Positions 37,458-46,106 of a stretch of 64,000 nucleotides of DNA are shown here, one piece after another (position 1 is the stretch's first letter; every line of letters starts with the position of its first letter). Below the pieces are notes generated by a model. That model ran no database searches, was not told the origin of the DNA, and saw nothing but the letters and a program-made list of their open reading frames with translations. Made by a program: the position numbers and the translations under genes. The DNA comes from Clostridiales bacterium (GTDB taxonomy: Bacteria > Bacillota > Clostridia > Oscillospirales > Oscillospiraceae), in contig JALFUW010000025.1 in the NCBI GenBank assembly GCA_022786995.1, forward strand, positions 1 to 64,000. The letters run 5' to 3'.

Positions 37458-39828
37458 ATTATATGAAAAATCTCTGCAAAAACTGGAATTGCCCCAGGTT
37501 TTACAACTGCTGTCTGCCTGCGCCGGCAGCATAGGCGGCAAAGAAGCCTGTCTGCGGCTTTCTCCGACTACAGATCTGGAGGAAGTGGAGCTGCTGCTTC
37601 AGCAGACAACTGCTGCCTCTGATTTATGTGACCGAAAGGGCAACCTGGTCTTTGGTGATGTCACGGATGTATCTGCCTCTCTTGAGCGTGCCGAACGGGG
37701 CGGAACCCTGCAGCCCAAGGAACTAACGCGCATTGCGGGCATCCTTCGCTGTGCCCGAACCACCCGGGGCTATGTCTCCGAAGACGACGAAAAAACAGTT
37801 CTGGATTCTCTGTTCAGCGCACTGACACCCAACAAGTATCTGGAAGACAGAATTTTCGGCGCGATACTGTCTGAGGATGAAATCGCTGATACGGCCTCTG
37901 CCGCGCTGGCTGATATCCGCCGCCATATGCGTATTCAGTCAGGCAAAATTCGGGATAGCCTGCAGAAGGTGATTTCCTCTCCTGCTTATTCCAAATTTCT
38001 TCGGGAGCCCATTATCACCATTCGTCAGGGCCGCTATGTTGTCCCGGTAAAAAGCGAGTGTAAAAATGATGTGCCCGGTCTTGTACATGATGTTTCCGCC
38101 TCCGGCTCAACTTATTTTGTGGAACCCATGTCCGCAGTCAACGCAAATAATGCCCTGCGGGAGCTGGAACTGAAGGAAAAGAAGGAAATTGAGCGGATTT
38201 TGGCGGAGCTGTCTGCCGAGGCAGCAGGTTATCGAGAAGCCATCAACCTGGACTACCAGATGCTGGTACAGCTGGATGTGATCTTCGCCAAGGCAAAGCT
38301 TGCCTATCAGATGCGTGCAGGCGCGCCCATTATGAACGATCAGGGCAGGGTAGAGCTGCGCAAGGCCCGGCATCCGCTGATTGATACAAAATCGGTCGTG
38401 CCGATTACCGTTCGGCTGGGCACAGACTTCGACACCATGATCATCACCGGCCCCAACACCGGCGGCAAAACTGTAACATTGAAAACCATCGGCTTGCTGA
38501 CGCTGATGGCCGAATGCGGTATGCACATTCCGGCTGGGGACGGAAGCGTACTGTCGACCTTCGATGCCATTCTGGCAGACATCGGCGACGAGCAGTCTAT
38601 CGCGCAAAGCCTGTCCACCTTCTCCAGCCATATGCGCACCATCGTGGATGTGGTAGCCCAGTGTGATGATCGGACGCTGGTGCTGTTCGACGAATTGGGC
38701 GCCGGTACGGATCCGGCGGAGGGTGCCGCTCTGGCGACTGCTATTATTGAATTCTGCCGAAAAATGGGCAGTCATGTTGTGGCTACGACCCACTATGCGG
38801 AGCTAAAGCTCTACGCCATGCGCACAAAAGGAGTCATCAACGCCTCCTGTGAATTTGACGTGGAAACACTGCGTCCTACCTATAAACTGCTCATCGGCAT
38901 TCCCGGAAAGTCCAACGCCTTCGCCATTTCCCGGAAGCTTGGCCTGGCGGAGGAAATCCTGAAAGAAGCGGACGACCTGGTAGATAAGAGTGATAAGGAT
39001 TTTGAAGATGTCCTTGCCCAGCTGGAACAGCAGCGTCAGCAAATGGAGTCTGCCCGTCAGGAGGCAGAGCGGCTGCGTCAGGAAACCGCGAAAATCAAGC
39101 AGCAGAGTGAGGAATACCACGAGCAGCTTCGCCGGGAAAAGGAGAAAGCCATGGAATCCGCCCGGCGGGAGGCACAGCATATCATTGAGGAAGCCCGTGC
39201 CGCCGCGAATATTGCCAGCGAAGAGCTGAAAGCCATGAAGAAACAGCTTCAGGACAGTGCGGACACCACGGGCATCAACCAGCGGCAGTCTGATCTGCGC
39301 AGAAATCTGAATGAGGTGGAGGAAAAGCTCCATGCCGCCCAGCCCCAGCGGGAGCGTCCCAAGCCCAGCCGCGGTATACTGGTGGGCGATACTGTGGAGC
39401 TTCTGAAACTGGGGACAAAAGCCAGTGTTATCGCCATCAATAAGGATGGCACCCTTCAGCTTCAGGCGGGCATTCTGAAAATGACCGCTGCTCAGGAGGA
39501 AGTGTACCTGCTGGAAAACCAGAATCCCTACAAAGAAAAGGGCGCCCGTCCCAAGCATTCCGGCAAGGAAATGAAGCTGACCGCCATGCCGACGGAAGTT
39601 GATCTGCGCGGCATGGATGCCATTGAAGCGGTGTGCGTATTGGAGCGGTATCTGGACGAGGCCATGCGAGCCAATCTGACACAGGTTCGCATCATCCATG
39701 GAAAAGGTACCGGCACCCTTCGGGCGGCTGTGCAGCAGGCACTGAAGAAGAACAGGTTTATCAAAAGCTTCCGACTTGGTCAATACGGGGAAGGTGAAGA
39801 CGGCGTAACCATTGCTGCATTCCGATAA
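37450..39828 (+). CDS. mutS2: Endonuclease MutS2
   Basis: 792 aa. Core and lever regions, then the ATPase with Walker A GPNTGGKT near residue 334, STFSSHMRTIV, LFDELGAGTDPAEGAALA and ATTHYAELK; a long coiled coil (about 515-640); and a C-terminal Smr domain (VDLRGMDAIEAVCVLERYLDEAMRANLTQVRIIHGKGTGTLR). Acts on collided ribosomes and/or recombination intermediates in Firmicutes. Confidence 0.97.
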   Translation: MSELYEKSLQKLELPQVLQLLSACAGSIGGKEACLRLSPTTDLEEVELLLQQTTAASDLCDRKGNLVFGDVTDVSASLERAERGGTLQPKELTRIAGILRCARTTRGYVSEDDEKTVLDSLFSALTPNKYLEDRIFGAILSEDEIADTASAALADIRRHMRIQSGKIRDSLQKVISSPAYSKFLREPIITIRQGRYVVPVKSECKNDVPGLVHDVSASGSTYFVEPMSAVNANNALRELELKEKKEIERILAELSAEAAGYREAINLDYQMLVQLDVIFAKAKLAYQMRAGAPIMNDQGRVELRKARHPLIDTKSVVPITVRLGTDFDTMIITGPNTGGKTVTLKTIGLLTLMAECGMHIPAGDGSVLSTFDAILADIGDEQSIAQSLSTFSSHMRTIVDVVAQCDDRTLVLFDELGAGTDPAEGAALATAIIEFCRKMGSHVVATTHYAELKLYAMRTKGVINASCEFDVETLRPTYKLLIGIPGKSNAFAISRKLGLAEEILKEADDLVDKSDKDFEDVLAQLEQQRQQMESARQEAERLRQETAKIKQQSEEYHEQLRREKEKAMESARREAQHIIEEARAAANIASEELKAMKKQLQDSADTTGINQRQSDLRRNLNEVEEKLHAAQPQRERPKPSRGILVGDTVELLKLGTKASVIAINKDGTLQLQAGILKMTAAQEEVYLLENQNPYKEKGARPKHSGKEMKLTAMPTEVDLRGMDAIEAVCVLERYLDEAMRANLTQVRIIHGKGTGTLRAAVQQALKKNRFIKSFRLGQYGEGEDGVTIAAFR

Positions 39829-39848
39829 AAAGTGTCGAAGGAAGATAC

Positions 39849-39862
39849 TGGAAACGTTTTCA
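39849..39862 (+). promoter_or_regulatory. Catabolite-responsive element (cre) upstream of HPr
   Basis: TGGAAACGTTTTCA matches the CcpA operator consensus WTGNAANCGNWNNCW. It lies about 55 bp upstream of the HPr -35 box, a position compatible with activation or autoregulation by CcpA with HPr-Ser-P. Confidence 0.7.
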
Positions 39863-39916
39863 ACAAGAATCGACATTCTTTTAGCACACTTCTTGTGAAA
39901 ACAGGACGAAAATTAG

Positions 39917-39944
39917 TTGACTTTTTCGGTAAAAATGCTATGAT
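39917..39944 (+). promoter_or_regulatory. HPr gene promoter
   Basis: TTGACT, a 16-nt spacer and TATGAT, about 50 bp before the HPr ATG. Confidence 0.65.
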
Positions 39945-39994
39945 ATAGGCAGACCCGTTGCATCCGCACGGATGTGATGAAAAGGAGTGGAATT

Positions 39995-40255
39995 ATGTTT
40001 AATAAAGAAGTCGTTGTTCGCTGCGAATCCGGTCTGCACAACAGACAGGCAACCTATTTTGTGCAGAAAGCTAACGAATTTGAAAGCAGCATCTGGCTGG
40101 AGTCCGGAAGCCGCAAGATGAACGCCAAGAGTCTTCTGGGCATTATGTCTCTGGGAATTGTCACCGGCTCTACTGTTACACTGAGCGCGGTTGGCCCCGA
40201 TGAGGAAGCTGCGGTGGCGGCTCTGGATGTGCTGCTCCAGCGGGACGTTTATTAA
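39995..40255 (+). CDS. ptsH: HPr-family phosphocarrier protein
   Basis: 86 aa from ATG 39995 after AAGGAGTGG. His15 is present in GLHNRQA, but canonical GLHARPA is changed at two positions (Ala to Asn, Pro to Gln). The regulatory Ser46 region is kept as NAKSLLGIMSLGI. It could be the PTS phosphocarrier or a mainly regulatory Crh-like version that still has the histidine. A cre site upstream links it to CcpA control. Monocistronic. Confidence 0.88.
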   Translation: MFNKEVVVRCESGLHNRQATYFVQKANEFESSIWLESGSRKMNAKSLLGIMSLGIVTGSTVTLSAVGPDEEAAVAALDVLLQRDVY

Positions 40256-40270
40256 CATCACTTTACTTAA

Positions 40271-40302
40271 CCGCCTCGGTGCCCGGAAAAGCATTGGGGC
40301 GG
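40271..40302 (+). terminator. Hairpin after the HPr gene
   Basis: CCGCCTCGGTGC pairs with GCATTGGGGCGG over 12 bp with wobbles; the tail TATTCATTT is a weak T-run. Confidence 0.55.
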
Positions 40303-40333
40303 TATTCATTTCCAATTTGAGGGGAGAATCTGC

Positions 40334-42151
40334 GTGACATTTGATGAGCTGAAAGAAAAGGCGCTGAGTCTGCCCTATGCACCGGGCGTCTACATCATGC
40401 GGGATCAGACGGATAAGGTGATTTATGTCGGAAAGGCAAAGAAGCTGAAAAACCGGGTCAGCCAGTATTTTCAGGACACCGCGTCCCATACACCGAAAAC
40501 CCGTATCATGGTCAGTAAAATTCATCATTTTGACGTGATTGTCGCGGCTTCCGAGTTTGAAGCGCTGGTGCTGGAGTGCTCCCTGATCAAACGGTATCTT
40601 CCGAAGTACAATATCCTTCTGAAGGATGACAAAGGCTATCCCTATCTTCGCCTGGATATGCGGGAGATCTATCCCAAGATCACCCTGGTAAGTAAGCTCA
40701 GTGACGATGGAGCAGAATATTTTGGCCCCTTCGGCGGCAGGAGTGTCACCCATGACGTGATGGAAGCCCTTCGCCTGACATTGAAGCTCCCCGGTTGCCA
40801 TTTGCAGTTTCCCAGGGATGTGGGGAAGGGGAGACCTTGCCTCAATTACCACATGAACCAGTGCGCCGGATGGTGTCAGGAAGGGAAGTCCTGCACGGAA
40901 TACCGGCAGACCATGCTGCAGGCCCGAGAACTGCTCCGTGGAAACTACAAAGTCGTGGCTGATGAGATTCGGGAGCAGATGCTTTCCGCTTCGGAAAATC
41001 TGGAATTTGAGCTTGCCGCAAATCTTCGCGACCGATTACATGCCGTGGAGAATCTGGGTCAGAAACAGCTTGTAACAGCCGGTACACTGGCCGATACGGA
41101 CGTAATTGGCTATGGCGAAACCGAAGCAAAAGCCTGCTTTGCGGTGCTTCATTTCTCCGGCGGTAATCTGCTGGATAAAGAATACGAAGTGTTTCCAAAG
41201 CCGGACGAAAAAACCGAGGCCGTATCGAGCCTGATGAAGCAATTCTATTTAAGCCGTGGACTGGCTCCCAAACGTGTCCTCCTGCCTTTTTCACTGGATG
41301 ATTCAGAGCTTTTTTCCCGGCTTCTGGAGCAGCAGCTTGGCCGTCTTCCGAAGCTGTCGGTACCACAAAGGGGGGATAATGCGCGTCTTGTGGAATTGGC
41401 CTGCAAAAACGCGCAGGAGGAGGCAGAGCGGGTGACGGGGAAGGACGAACGCGTCAGCGCAACACTGTCCCTCCTTGGAAAAATGCTGATGATGGAACCG
41501 CCAATGCGGATTGAATCTTTTGATATTTCCAACATTTCGGGGACAGATATTGTTGCCAGCATGGTGGTTTTCCAATCAGGAAAACCATACAAAAGCGGCT
41601 ATAAACGCTTCAAAGTGGAAGGCCTTGACAATCAGGATGATTATGCTTCCATGCACCAGGTTGTGAAACGGCGATTTGCGCATTATAAGGAAGGGGATAA
41701 GGGCTTTGAGGCGGCACCGGATCTGCTGCTGATTGACGGCGGCGTAAACCACGCCAGAACCGCGGTGCGCGCGTTGGGAGAATTGGAACTGGAGTTTCCT
41801 GTGTTCGGTATGGTGAAAGATGACAGGCACCGTACAAGGGCACTGGTGACGTCGGAGGGGCAGGAGATCCGCATTGACAATAACCAGGCGGTCTTCTCCC
41901 TGATAGGAAGCATTCAGGAGGAAACCCACCGATTTGCCATTTCGTACCACCGTCAGCTGCGCAGCAAGAGGCTGCGCCATTCCGAACTGGATGATATTCC
42001 CGGAATCGGCCCGAAAAGAAAACAGGAATTGCTGAGGCAGTTTAAATCCATTCAAGCAATCCGTCAGGCTACGCTGCCCGAGCTGGAGCGCCTGCTTCCG
42101 AAAGATGCGGCGGCGGCAGTTTACGCACATTTCCAAAATACAGAAGGCTAG
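40334..42151 (+). CDS. uvrC: Excinuclease ABC subunit C
   Basis: 605 aa, GTG start after GGGGAG. N-terminal GIY-YIG nuclease (PGVYIMRDQTDKVIYVGKAKKLKNRVSQYF), UVR region (ENLEFELAANLRDRLHAVEN), RNase H-like nuclease (IESFDISNISGTDIVASMVVF, LLLIDGGVNHA) and a C-terminal helix-hairpin-helix pair (LDDIPGIGPKRKQELL). Makes both incisions in nucleotide excision repair. Confidence 0.97.
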   Translation: MTFDELKEKALSLPYAPGVYIMRDQTDKVIYVGKAKKLKNRVSQYFQDTASHTPKTRIMVSKIHHFDVIVAASEFEALVLECSLIKRYLPKYNILLKDDKGYPYLRLDMREIYPKITLVSKLSDDGAEYFGPFGGRSVTHDVMEALRLTLKLPGCHLQFPRDVGKGRPCLNYHMNQCAGWCQEGKSCTEYRQTMLQARELLRGNYKVVADEIREQMLSASENLEFELAANLRDRLHAVENLGQKQLVTAGTLADTDVIGYGETEAKACFAVLHFSGGNLLDKEYEVFPKPDEKTEAVSSLMKQFYLSRGLAPKRVLLPFSLDDSELFSRLLEQQLGRLPKLSVPQRGDNARLVELACKNAQEEAERVTGKDERVSATLSLLGKMLMMEPPMRIESFDISNISGTDIVASMVVFQSGKPYKSGYKRFKVEGLDNQDDYASMHQVVKRRFAHYKEGDKGFEAAPDLLLIDGGVNHARTAVRALGELELEFPVFGMVKDDRHRTRALVTSEGQEIRIDNNQAVFSLIGSIQEETHRFAISYHRQLRSKRLRHSELDDIPGIGPKRKQELLRQFKSIQAIRQATLPELERLLPKDAAAAVYAHFQNTEG

Positions 42152-42159
42152 GTGATAAA

Positions 42160-42696
42160 ATGCGTGTCATAACAGGAAAGGCCAGAGGTGTGCAGCTGAA
42201 AACCCCGGATGGGATGCTGACACGCCCAACGGCGGATCGTGTGAAAGAGGCATTATTCAGTATCATCAACTTTGATATCCCGGGTGCCAATGTGCTGGAT
42301 CTGTTTGGCGGTACCGGGCAGCTTGGCATTGAAGCGCTGAGCAGAGGCGCAGAACTATGCGTGTTTGTGGATGCTCGTGAAGAAGCCTGCCGACTGATCA
42401 AGGAAAACCTGAGACGGACGAAACTGGAAGGTACCGTTGTTCGCTGCGACTATATGGATTACCTGAACAGATGCAAAGAAAGGTTTTCCATCATTTTTCT
42501 TGATCCTCCGTATGCAGAGGAATTTCTTGAAAACGCGATAAAACGAATCATGGAAATTGACATTTTGCAAACCGATGGTATAATAGTCGCAGAGAGACCT
42601 GCCGGAAAGGAATTGCCTTGGGAATTCGACGGCTATCAGCGCTCCAAAGACTATAAGTATGGGAAAACGCTGCTTACAATCTACCGTAGGCTGTGA
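42160..42696 (+). CDS. rsmD: 16S rRNA (guanine966-N2)-methyltransferase RsmD
   Basis: 178 aa SAM-dependent methyltransferase: MRVITGKARGVQL, RPTADRVKEALFSII, VLDLFGGTGQLGIEALSRGA and the catalytic DPPY (FLDPPYAEEF). Usual neighbour of coaD. Confidence 0.95.
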   Translation: MRVITGKARGVQLKTPDGMLTRPTADRVKEALFSIINFDIPGANVLDLFGGTGQLGIEALSRGAELCVFVDAREEACRLIKENLRRTKLEGTVVRCDYMDYLNRCKERFSIIFLDPPYAEEFLENAIKRIMEIDILQTDGIIVAERPAGKELPWEFDGYQRSKDYKYGKTLLTIYRRL

Positions 42697-42713
42697 GCGG
42701 TGTCTGAGTATCT

Positions 42714-43208
42714 ATGAAAATAGCGATTTATCCGGGTAGTTTTGACCCGATTACCAGCGGGCACTTGAATATCATACGCAGGGCCTCCAGCATTTTTGAT
42801 AAGCTGATTGTTTGCGTCATGGTCAATGCAGGCAAGAATCCTATGTTTACGCAGGAAGAACGGGTGGAATTGATACGCCGCGTAACCGGGGATCTGCCGA
42901 ATGTAGAGATCGACAGCTCTAACGAGCTGCTGGCGGAATACGCTAGGCGGCGGGGGAGCTGCGTAATTGTAAAGGGCCTGCGAGCTGTATCTGATTTTGA
43001 GACAGAATTTCAGATGGCGCTGATCAACCATAAGATCAATTCGGAACTGGATACGATGTTTCTAACCGCTGACAGCCAGTATATGTACCTGAGTTCCAGT
43101 ATGGTAAAGGAACTGGGAACCTACGGGGTAGACCTTTCGGATTTGCTTCCCAGTGAAATTATTCCAGATTTTCAGGAAAGAATAGAGCACAGGAAACAAC
43201 ATTTTTAG
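42714..43208 (+). CDS. coaD: Phosphopantetheine adenylyltransferase
   Basis: 164 aa. Nucleotidyltransferase motif YPGSFDPITSGHLNII with the TxGH signature; VIVKGLRAVSDFETEFQMALINHKI; MYLSSSMVKEL. Fourth step of coenzyme A synthesis; other CoA genes lie at 49983-52774. Confidence 0.97.
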   Translation: MKIAIYPGSFDPITSGHLNIIRRASSIFDKLIVCVMVNAGKNPMFTQEERVELIRRVTGDLPNVEIDSSNELLAEYARRRGSCVIVKGLRAVSDFETEFQMALINHKINSELDTMFLTADSQYMYLSSSMVKELGTYGVDLSDLLPSEIIPDFQERIEHRKQHF

Positions 43209-43220
43209 GAGGAAAACAGT

Positions 43221-43724
43221 ATGGCAGACCGTAGCACAGAGGATATCATTGGCGCTTTATATGACATGGTTCAGGATGCCCGCTCCATGCCTTTGGCAGC
43301 GGATAAGTGTATTCTGGAACGGGATCGTGTCTTGGATATGCTGGATGAAATTTTGGCTCAGCTGCCAGGAGAAATCAAACAATCCCGCGCCATTGTTGAG
43401 TCCCGTACCGAAATCGTTGGTCAGGCACGTCGTGAAGCTGAAAATATTGTAAAAGAAGCGCAGGAAAAAGCAAAGCAGATGGTAACCAAGGAAGCAGTAT
43501 ATATTGAAGCGAAAAAACGCAGCGAAGAGTTGGTTTCTCAAACGCAGAATCGGATTAACCAGCTTCGCAAAGCGGCAAACGAGTATATGGACGAGTCGCT
43601 GAGACAAACAGAAGAGGTCATTTCCGGCGCGTTGAATGAAGTGCGTGATACCAGAATGAAATTCCGCGCGGTTACAGAGTCGCAGGAGCAACGCAGAACG
43701 ATGAATGTGGATATTGAAGTATAA
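43221..43724 (+). CDS. Coiled-coil protein of unknown function after coaD
   Basis: 167 aa, AGGAGG start. Nearly all helical; the middle (ARREAENIVKEAQEKAKQMVTKEAVYIEAKKRSEELV) resembles the b-subunit/stator stalk or DivIVA-type coiled coils. No membrane segment or catalytic motif. Its place directly after coaD suggests cotranscription. Function unknown. Confidence 0.8.
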   Translation: MADRSTEDIIGALYDMVQDARSMPLAADKCILERDRVLDMLDEILAQLPGEIKQSRAIVESRTEIVGQARREAENIVKEAQEKAKQMVTKEAVYIEAKKRSEELVSQTQNRINQLRKAANEYMDESLRQTEEVISGALNEVRDTRMKFRAVTESQEQRRTMNVDIEV

Positions 43725-43738
43725 TGAATATGACGAAG

Positions 43739-43777
43739 TATCGGGACGAGCTGGATGGCTCGCCCCGGTATTTTTTT
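43739..43777 (+). terminator. Terminator after the coiled-coil gene
   Basis: TATCGGGACGAGC pairs with GCTCGCCCCGGTA (one mismatch) and is followed by TTTTTTT. Confidence 0.88.
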
Positions 43778-43818
43778 GCCATCAATCGAATAGCATTTAG
43801 GGAAGGGGGGATGTGCAC

Positions 43819-44271
43819 ATGACATACAATCGGAAAGTCACAGGCAGGGCGCTGTCAGCGCCGGCAGCCTTTACAATAGGTGTGTGTAGCAGCATAGGGA
43901 TAACGCTGCTTCTATCGGCAATATTGGCAAAACTAATCAGTTTAGAAAAACTTGAATGGGAAAAGATTGGATATGGGATAATCGTGATTCTTCTGATTGC
44001 CTCAGCAATTGGCGCAAAAGTAACGTGTCTCGTGCTCAAAAGAAGAAAAATATTATGTTGTTTCCTTTCCGGAGTTTTGTATTGGTTGGGGTTGCTGATC
44101 ATTGCGGCTCTATTCTATGGTGGTCAGTATAGCGGAATTGGTGTATCGGGTGCTATTATCTTATGTGGATGTGCAGTAGTATGTCTGCAGGAGGTAAGAT
44201 CAGACTGTTGCACAAAAACGCCCACTGCGAAAGGGAAGCGAAGAAAAAAACATTATAACCCAGGTAGGTAA
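43819..44271 (+). CDS. Four-helix membrane protein, TIGR04086/YrzE-like
   Basis: 150 aa from ATG 43819 (GGGGGG 9 nt upstream; GTG 43813 is the alternative). Four hydrophobic segments (ALSAPAAFTIGVCSSIGITLLLSAIL; IGYGIIVILLIASAIGAKVT; LCCFLSGVLYWLGLLIIAALF; GVSGAIILCGCAVVCL) and a basic tail. The layout fits TIGR04086 proteins of Clostridia, whose function is unknown. Confidence 0.7.
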   Translation: MTYNRKVTGRALSAPAAFTIGVCSSIGITLLLSAILAKLISLEKLEWEKIGYGIIVILLIASAIGAKVTCLVLKRRKILCCFLSGVLYWLGLLIIAALFYGGQYSGIGVSGAIILCGCAVVCLQEVRSDCCTKTPTAKGKRRKKHYNPGR

Positions 44272-44285
44272 ATCTAATTTACCCA

Positions 44286-44341
44286 TAGATATTGGATTTG
44301 CAAGGCGGGCTGCAAATCCAATATCTAGTGTTGCACCGCCT
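44286..44341 (+). other. Perfect 17-bp hairpin with possible loop pseudoknot
   Basis: TAGATATTGGATTTGCA and TGCAAATCCAATATCTA pair perfectly around an 8-nt loop AGGCGGGC. The loop's AGGCGG is the exact complement of CCGCCT at 44336-44341, nine bases after the stem. No T-run follows, so it is not a standard terminator. It lies in a 339-bp gap that otherwise holds only the hairpin and promoter before the next gene. Confidence 0.55.
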
Positions 44342-44454
44342 TTCTTGCCGCAATATATTGGAAAAAAGTAAAAATTGGTAAAGATTGACCTTCCAAACTT
44401 TACGTCGGTTTACATAACGCTGTTAACATAATTATCCGTCAAAATCTACAAAAA

Positions 44455-44478
44455 AAGCATTTTTGGCTAAAAATGCTT
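44455..44478. terminator. A/T-rich hairpin before the SpoIIM-like gene
   Basis: AAGCATTTTT, GGCT, AAAAATGCTT. On the minus strand it is followed by a run of T, and on the plus strand by GAATTTTTG. Its right arm overlaps the next promoter's -35 box. Confidence 0.5.
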
Positions 44479-44505
44479 GAATTTTTGTAAGAAATGGAGT
44501 ATAGT
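44477..44505 (+). promoter_or_regulatory. Promoter of the SpoIIM-like gene and xerD
   Basis: TTGAAT, a 17-nt spacer and TATAGT, about 105 bp before the GTG start. Confidence 0.6.
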
Positions 44506-44610
44506 GTGTGTACAAAGTTTTCCGGCAGATTTGTATTATTTACCGCACTTCACTCCCTTTTTTCGTAAGCGTGTTTTTGCTGTTTGATCGTGTATGGGGG
44601 TGGTTGTGCG

Positions 44611-45141
44611 GTGCGCAAGCGTTTGTTCCTCTCACATAATATCAGCCGCAAGGGATTGCCGTTGGTTCTTGCAGTCTTCTGGCTCGTTGGCCTTCTTTGT
44701 GGTATTTGCTATTTCTCAGCTTGTGACAATAGAGTGATTTCGCTGATGCACAGAATGGCTTCCTGTTCTGTGTCGATCGTTGGCCTACTGAATACTGCGT
44801 TTATACCCTTTCTACTGACTGTGTTATTTATGGCCTTATCCAGACCTTGGGCGGTTATTGGAATTTGCTTTTTTAAGTCTTTTCTTTTTTCTTTTGTCTC
44901 GATAGGTTGCCTGGCAACATTTGGCTCTGGTGGTTGGCTGTTTCGATACTTCCTCCTCTTTGGTGACTGCGTTCTCCTGCCTGCTCTATTTTGGTATTGT
45001 ATGCGGTATACTTCTAAACCAATAGGAGTTTGCTGGAGTGTGATTTCGATTGCATTCGCTATTGTGATTGTACTTGTCGCTGTGCTGGATTATCGCATTA
45101 TAGCACCGTTTGCGTGCTTGATAGATTCTATGAAAGGGTAA
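44611..45141 (+). CDS. SpoIIM-like integral membrane protein
   Basis: 176 aa from GTG 44611 (GGGGGTGG upstream; the track start at 44584 is possible). About five helices. The order helix (LVLAVFWLVGLLCGICYF), small polar stretch, helix (FIPFLLTVLFMAL), then FFKSFLFSFVSIGCL and LLFGDCVLLPALFWYCM resembles SpoIIM, which in Bacillus lies near xerD and joins SpoIID and SpoIIP in septal peptidoglycan hydrolysis. Here xerD follows by 16 bp. Assignment rests on weak similarity plus context. It is T-rich compared with its neighbours. Confidence 0.5.
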   Translation: MRKRLFLSHNISRKGLPLVLAVFWLVGLLCGICYFSACDNRVISLMHRMASCSVSIVGLLNTAFIPFLLTVLFMALSRPWAVIGICFFKSFLFSFVSIGCLATFGSGGWLFRYFLLFGDCVLLPALFWYCMRYTSKPIGVCWSVISIAFAIVIVLVAVLDYRIIAPFACLIDSMKG

Positions 45142-45157
45142 ATAGGTAGGCTGTTTC

Positions 45158-46045
45158 ATGCTGGACATTATTTGTGAATATGAAGATTACCTGAGCAGGG
45201 TAAGACAGGCGTCCGGTAATACGGTTTCCTCCTATATTCGTGACATTCGTCAGTTTTCTGATTGGCTGGAACGTGCAGAGAAAACCGAACTGCTGAGTGC
45301 TACACAACAGAATATCAGTACATATCTTACTTACCTGGTGGACCATGGGAAATCTGGTTCGACAGCATCGCGAACGCTGGCCAGTCTTAAGAATTTCTAT
45401 GCGTACGCCGTATCTTCTGGTGTTCTGGAAACCTCTCCGATTACTGAGCAGATTCATGTGGATCGTGGCGAGCGCAAACCTCCGCAGATTCTGACAGGTA
45501 GGGAAGTGGAGCTGCTTTTATCGCAACCTGTTACTACTGATCCGAAGGGTCTTCGCGACAAAGCAATGCTGGAACTTATGTACGCAACCGGCATTCGCGT
45601 TTCGGAACTGATTGACTTGGATGTTGAGAGCGTAAATCTCGAAATGGGTGTTATTCGCTGTCAAGGAGCGAAAAAGACGCGTGTTATTCCTGTGTATCCC
45701 GCTGCACAAAAGGCCCTTGCAGTTTACCTCAGTGATGCCCGGCCTTACTTGACTGTGGGCACTTCGGAATCTGCGTTGTTTGTAAATATAGGCGGCGCCC
45801 GTATGAGCCGTCAGGGTTTCTGGAAGATTCTGAAATACTACCAGGGAAAAGCTGGAATTGAGAAGGAAATAACACCACATACTCTGCGCCATAGTTTTGC
45901 GGTACATCTTTTGGAAAATGGCGCTGATTTGAGTGCGTTGCAGGAGTTGATGGGGCACAGCGATATTTCCTCAACGCAAATGTACGCATCCCTCATAAAT
46001 CAAAAAGTCAAGTCTGTATATAAAAAATGTCATCCGAAAGCATAA
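45158..46045 (+). CDS. xerD: Tyrosine recombinase XerD
   Basis: 295 aa. SAM-like N-terminal domain (YEDYLSRVRQASGNTVSSYIRDIRQFSDWL) and catalytic domain with R (ATGIRVSELIDLD), K, HTLRHSFAVHLLENGADL, GHSDISSTQMY. All RHRHY residues are present. Resolves chromosome dimers at dif with its XerC partner; the second recombinase at 48078 is a possible partner. Confidence 0.9.
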   Translation: MLDIICEYEDYLSRVRQASGNTVSSYIRDIRQFSDWLERAEKTELLSATQQNISTYLTYLVDHGKSGSTASRTLASLKNFYAYAVSSGVLETSPITEQIHVDRGERKPPQILTGREVELLLSQPVTTDPKGLRDKAMLELMYATGIRVSELIDLDVESVNLEMGVIRCQGAKKTRVIPVYPAAQKALAVYLSDARPYLTVGTSESALFVNIGGARMSRQGFWKILKYYQGKAGIEKEITPHTLRHSFAVHLLENGADLSALQELMGHSDISSTQMYASLINQKVKSVYKKCHPKA

Positions 46046-46049
46046 AAAA

Positions 46050-46078
46050 GGGGCTGTTTTTCTACAGCCCCTTTTATT
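46050..46078 (+). terminator. xerD terminator
   Basis: GGGGCTGT, TTTTCT loop, ACAGCCCC, TTTTATT; the A-run upstream makes it workable for the converging pfkA too. Confidence 0.9.
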
Positions 46079-46106
46079 AACAGTATAACGAACGAGAAGG
46101 AAAGGA

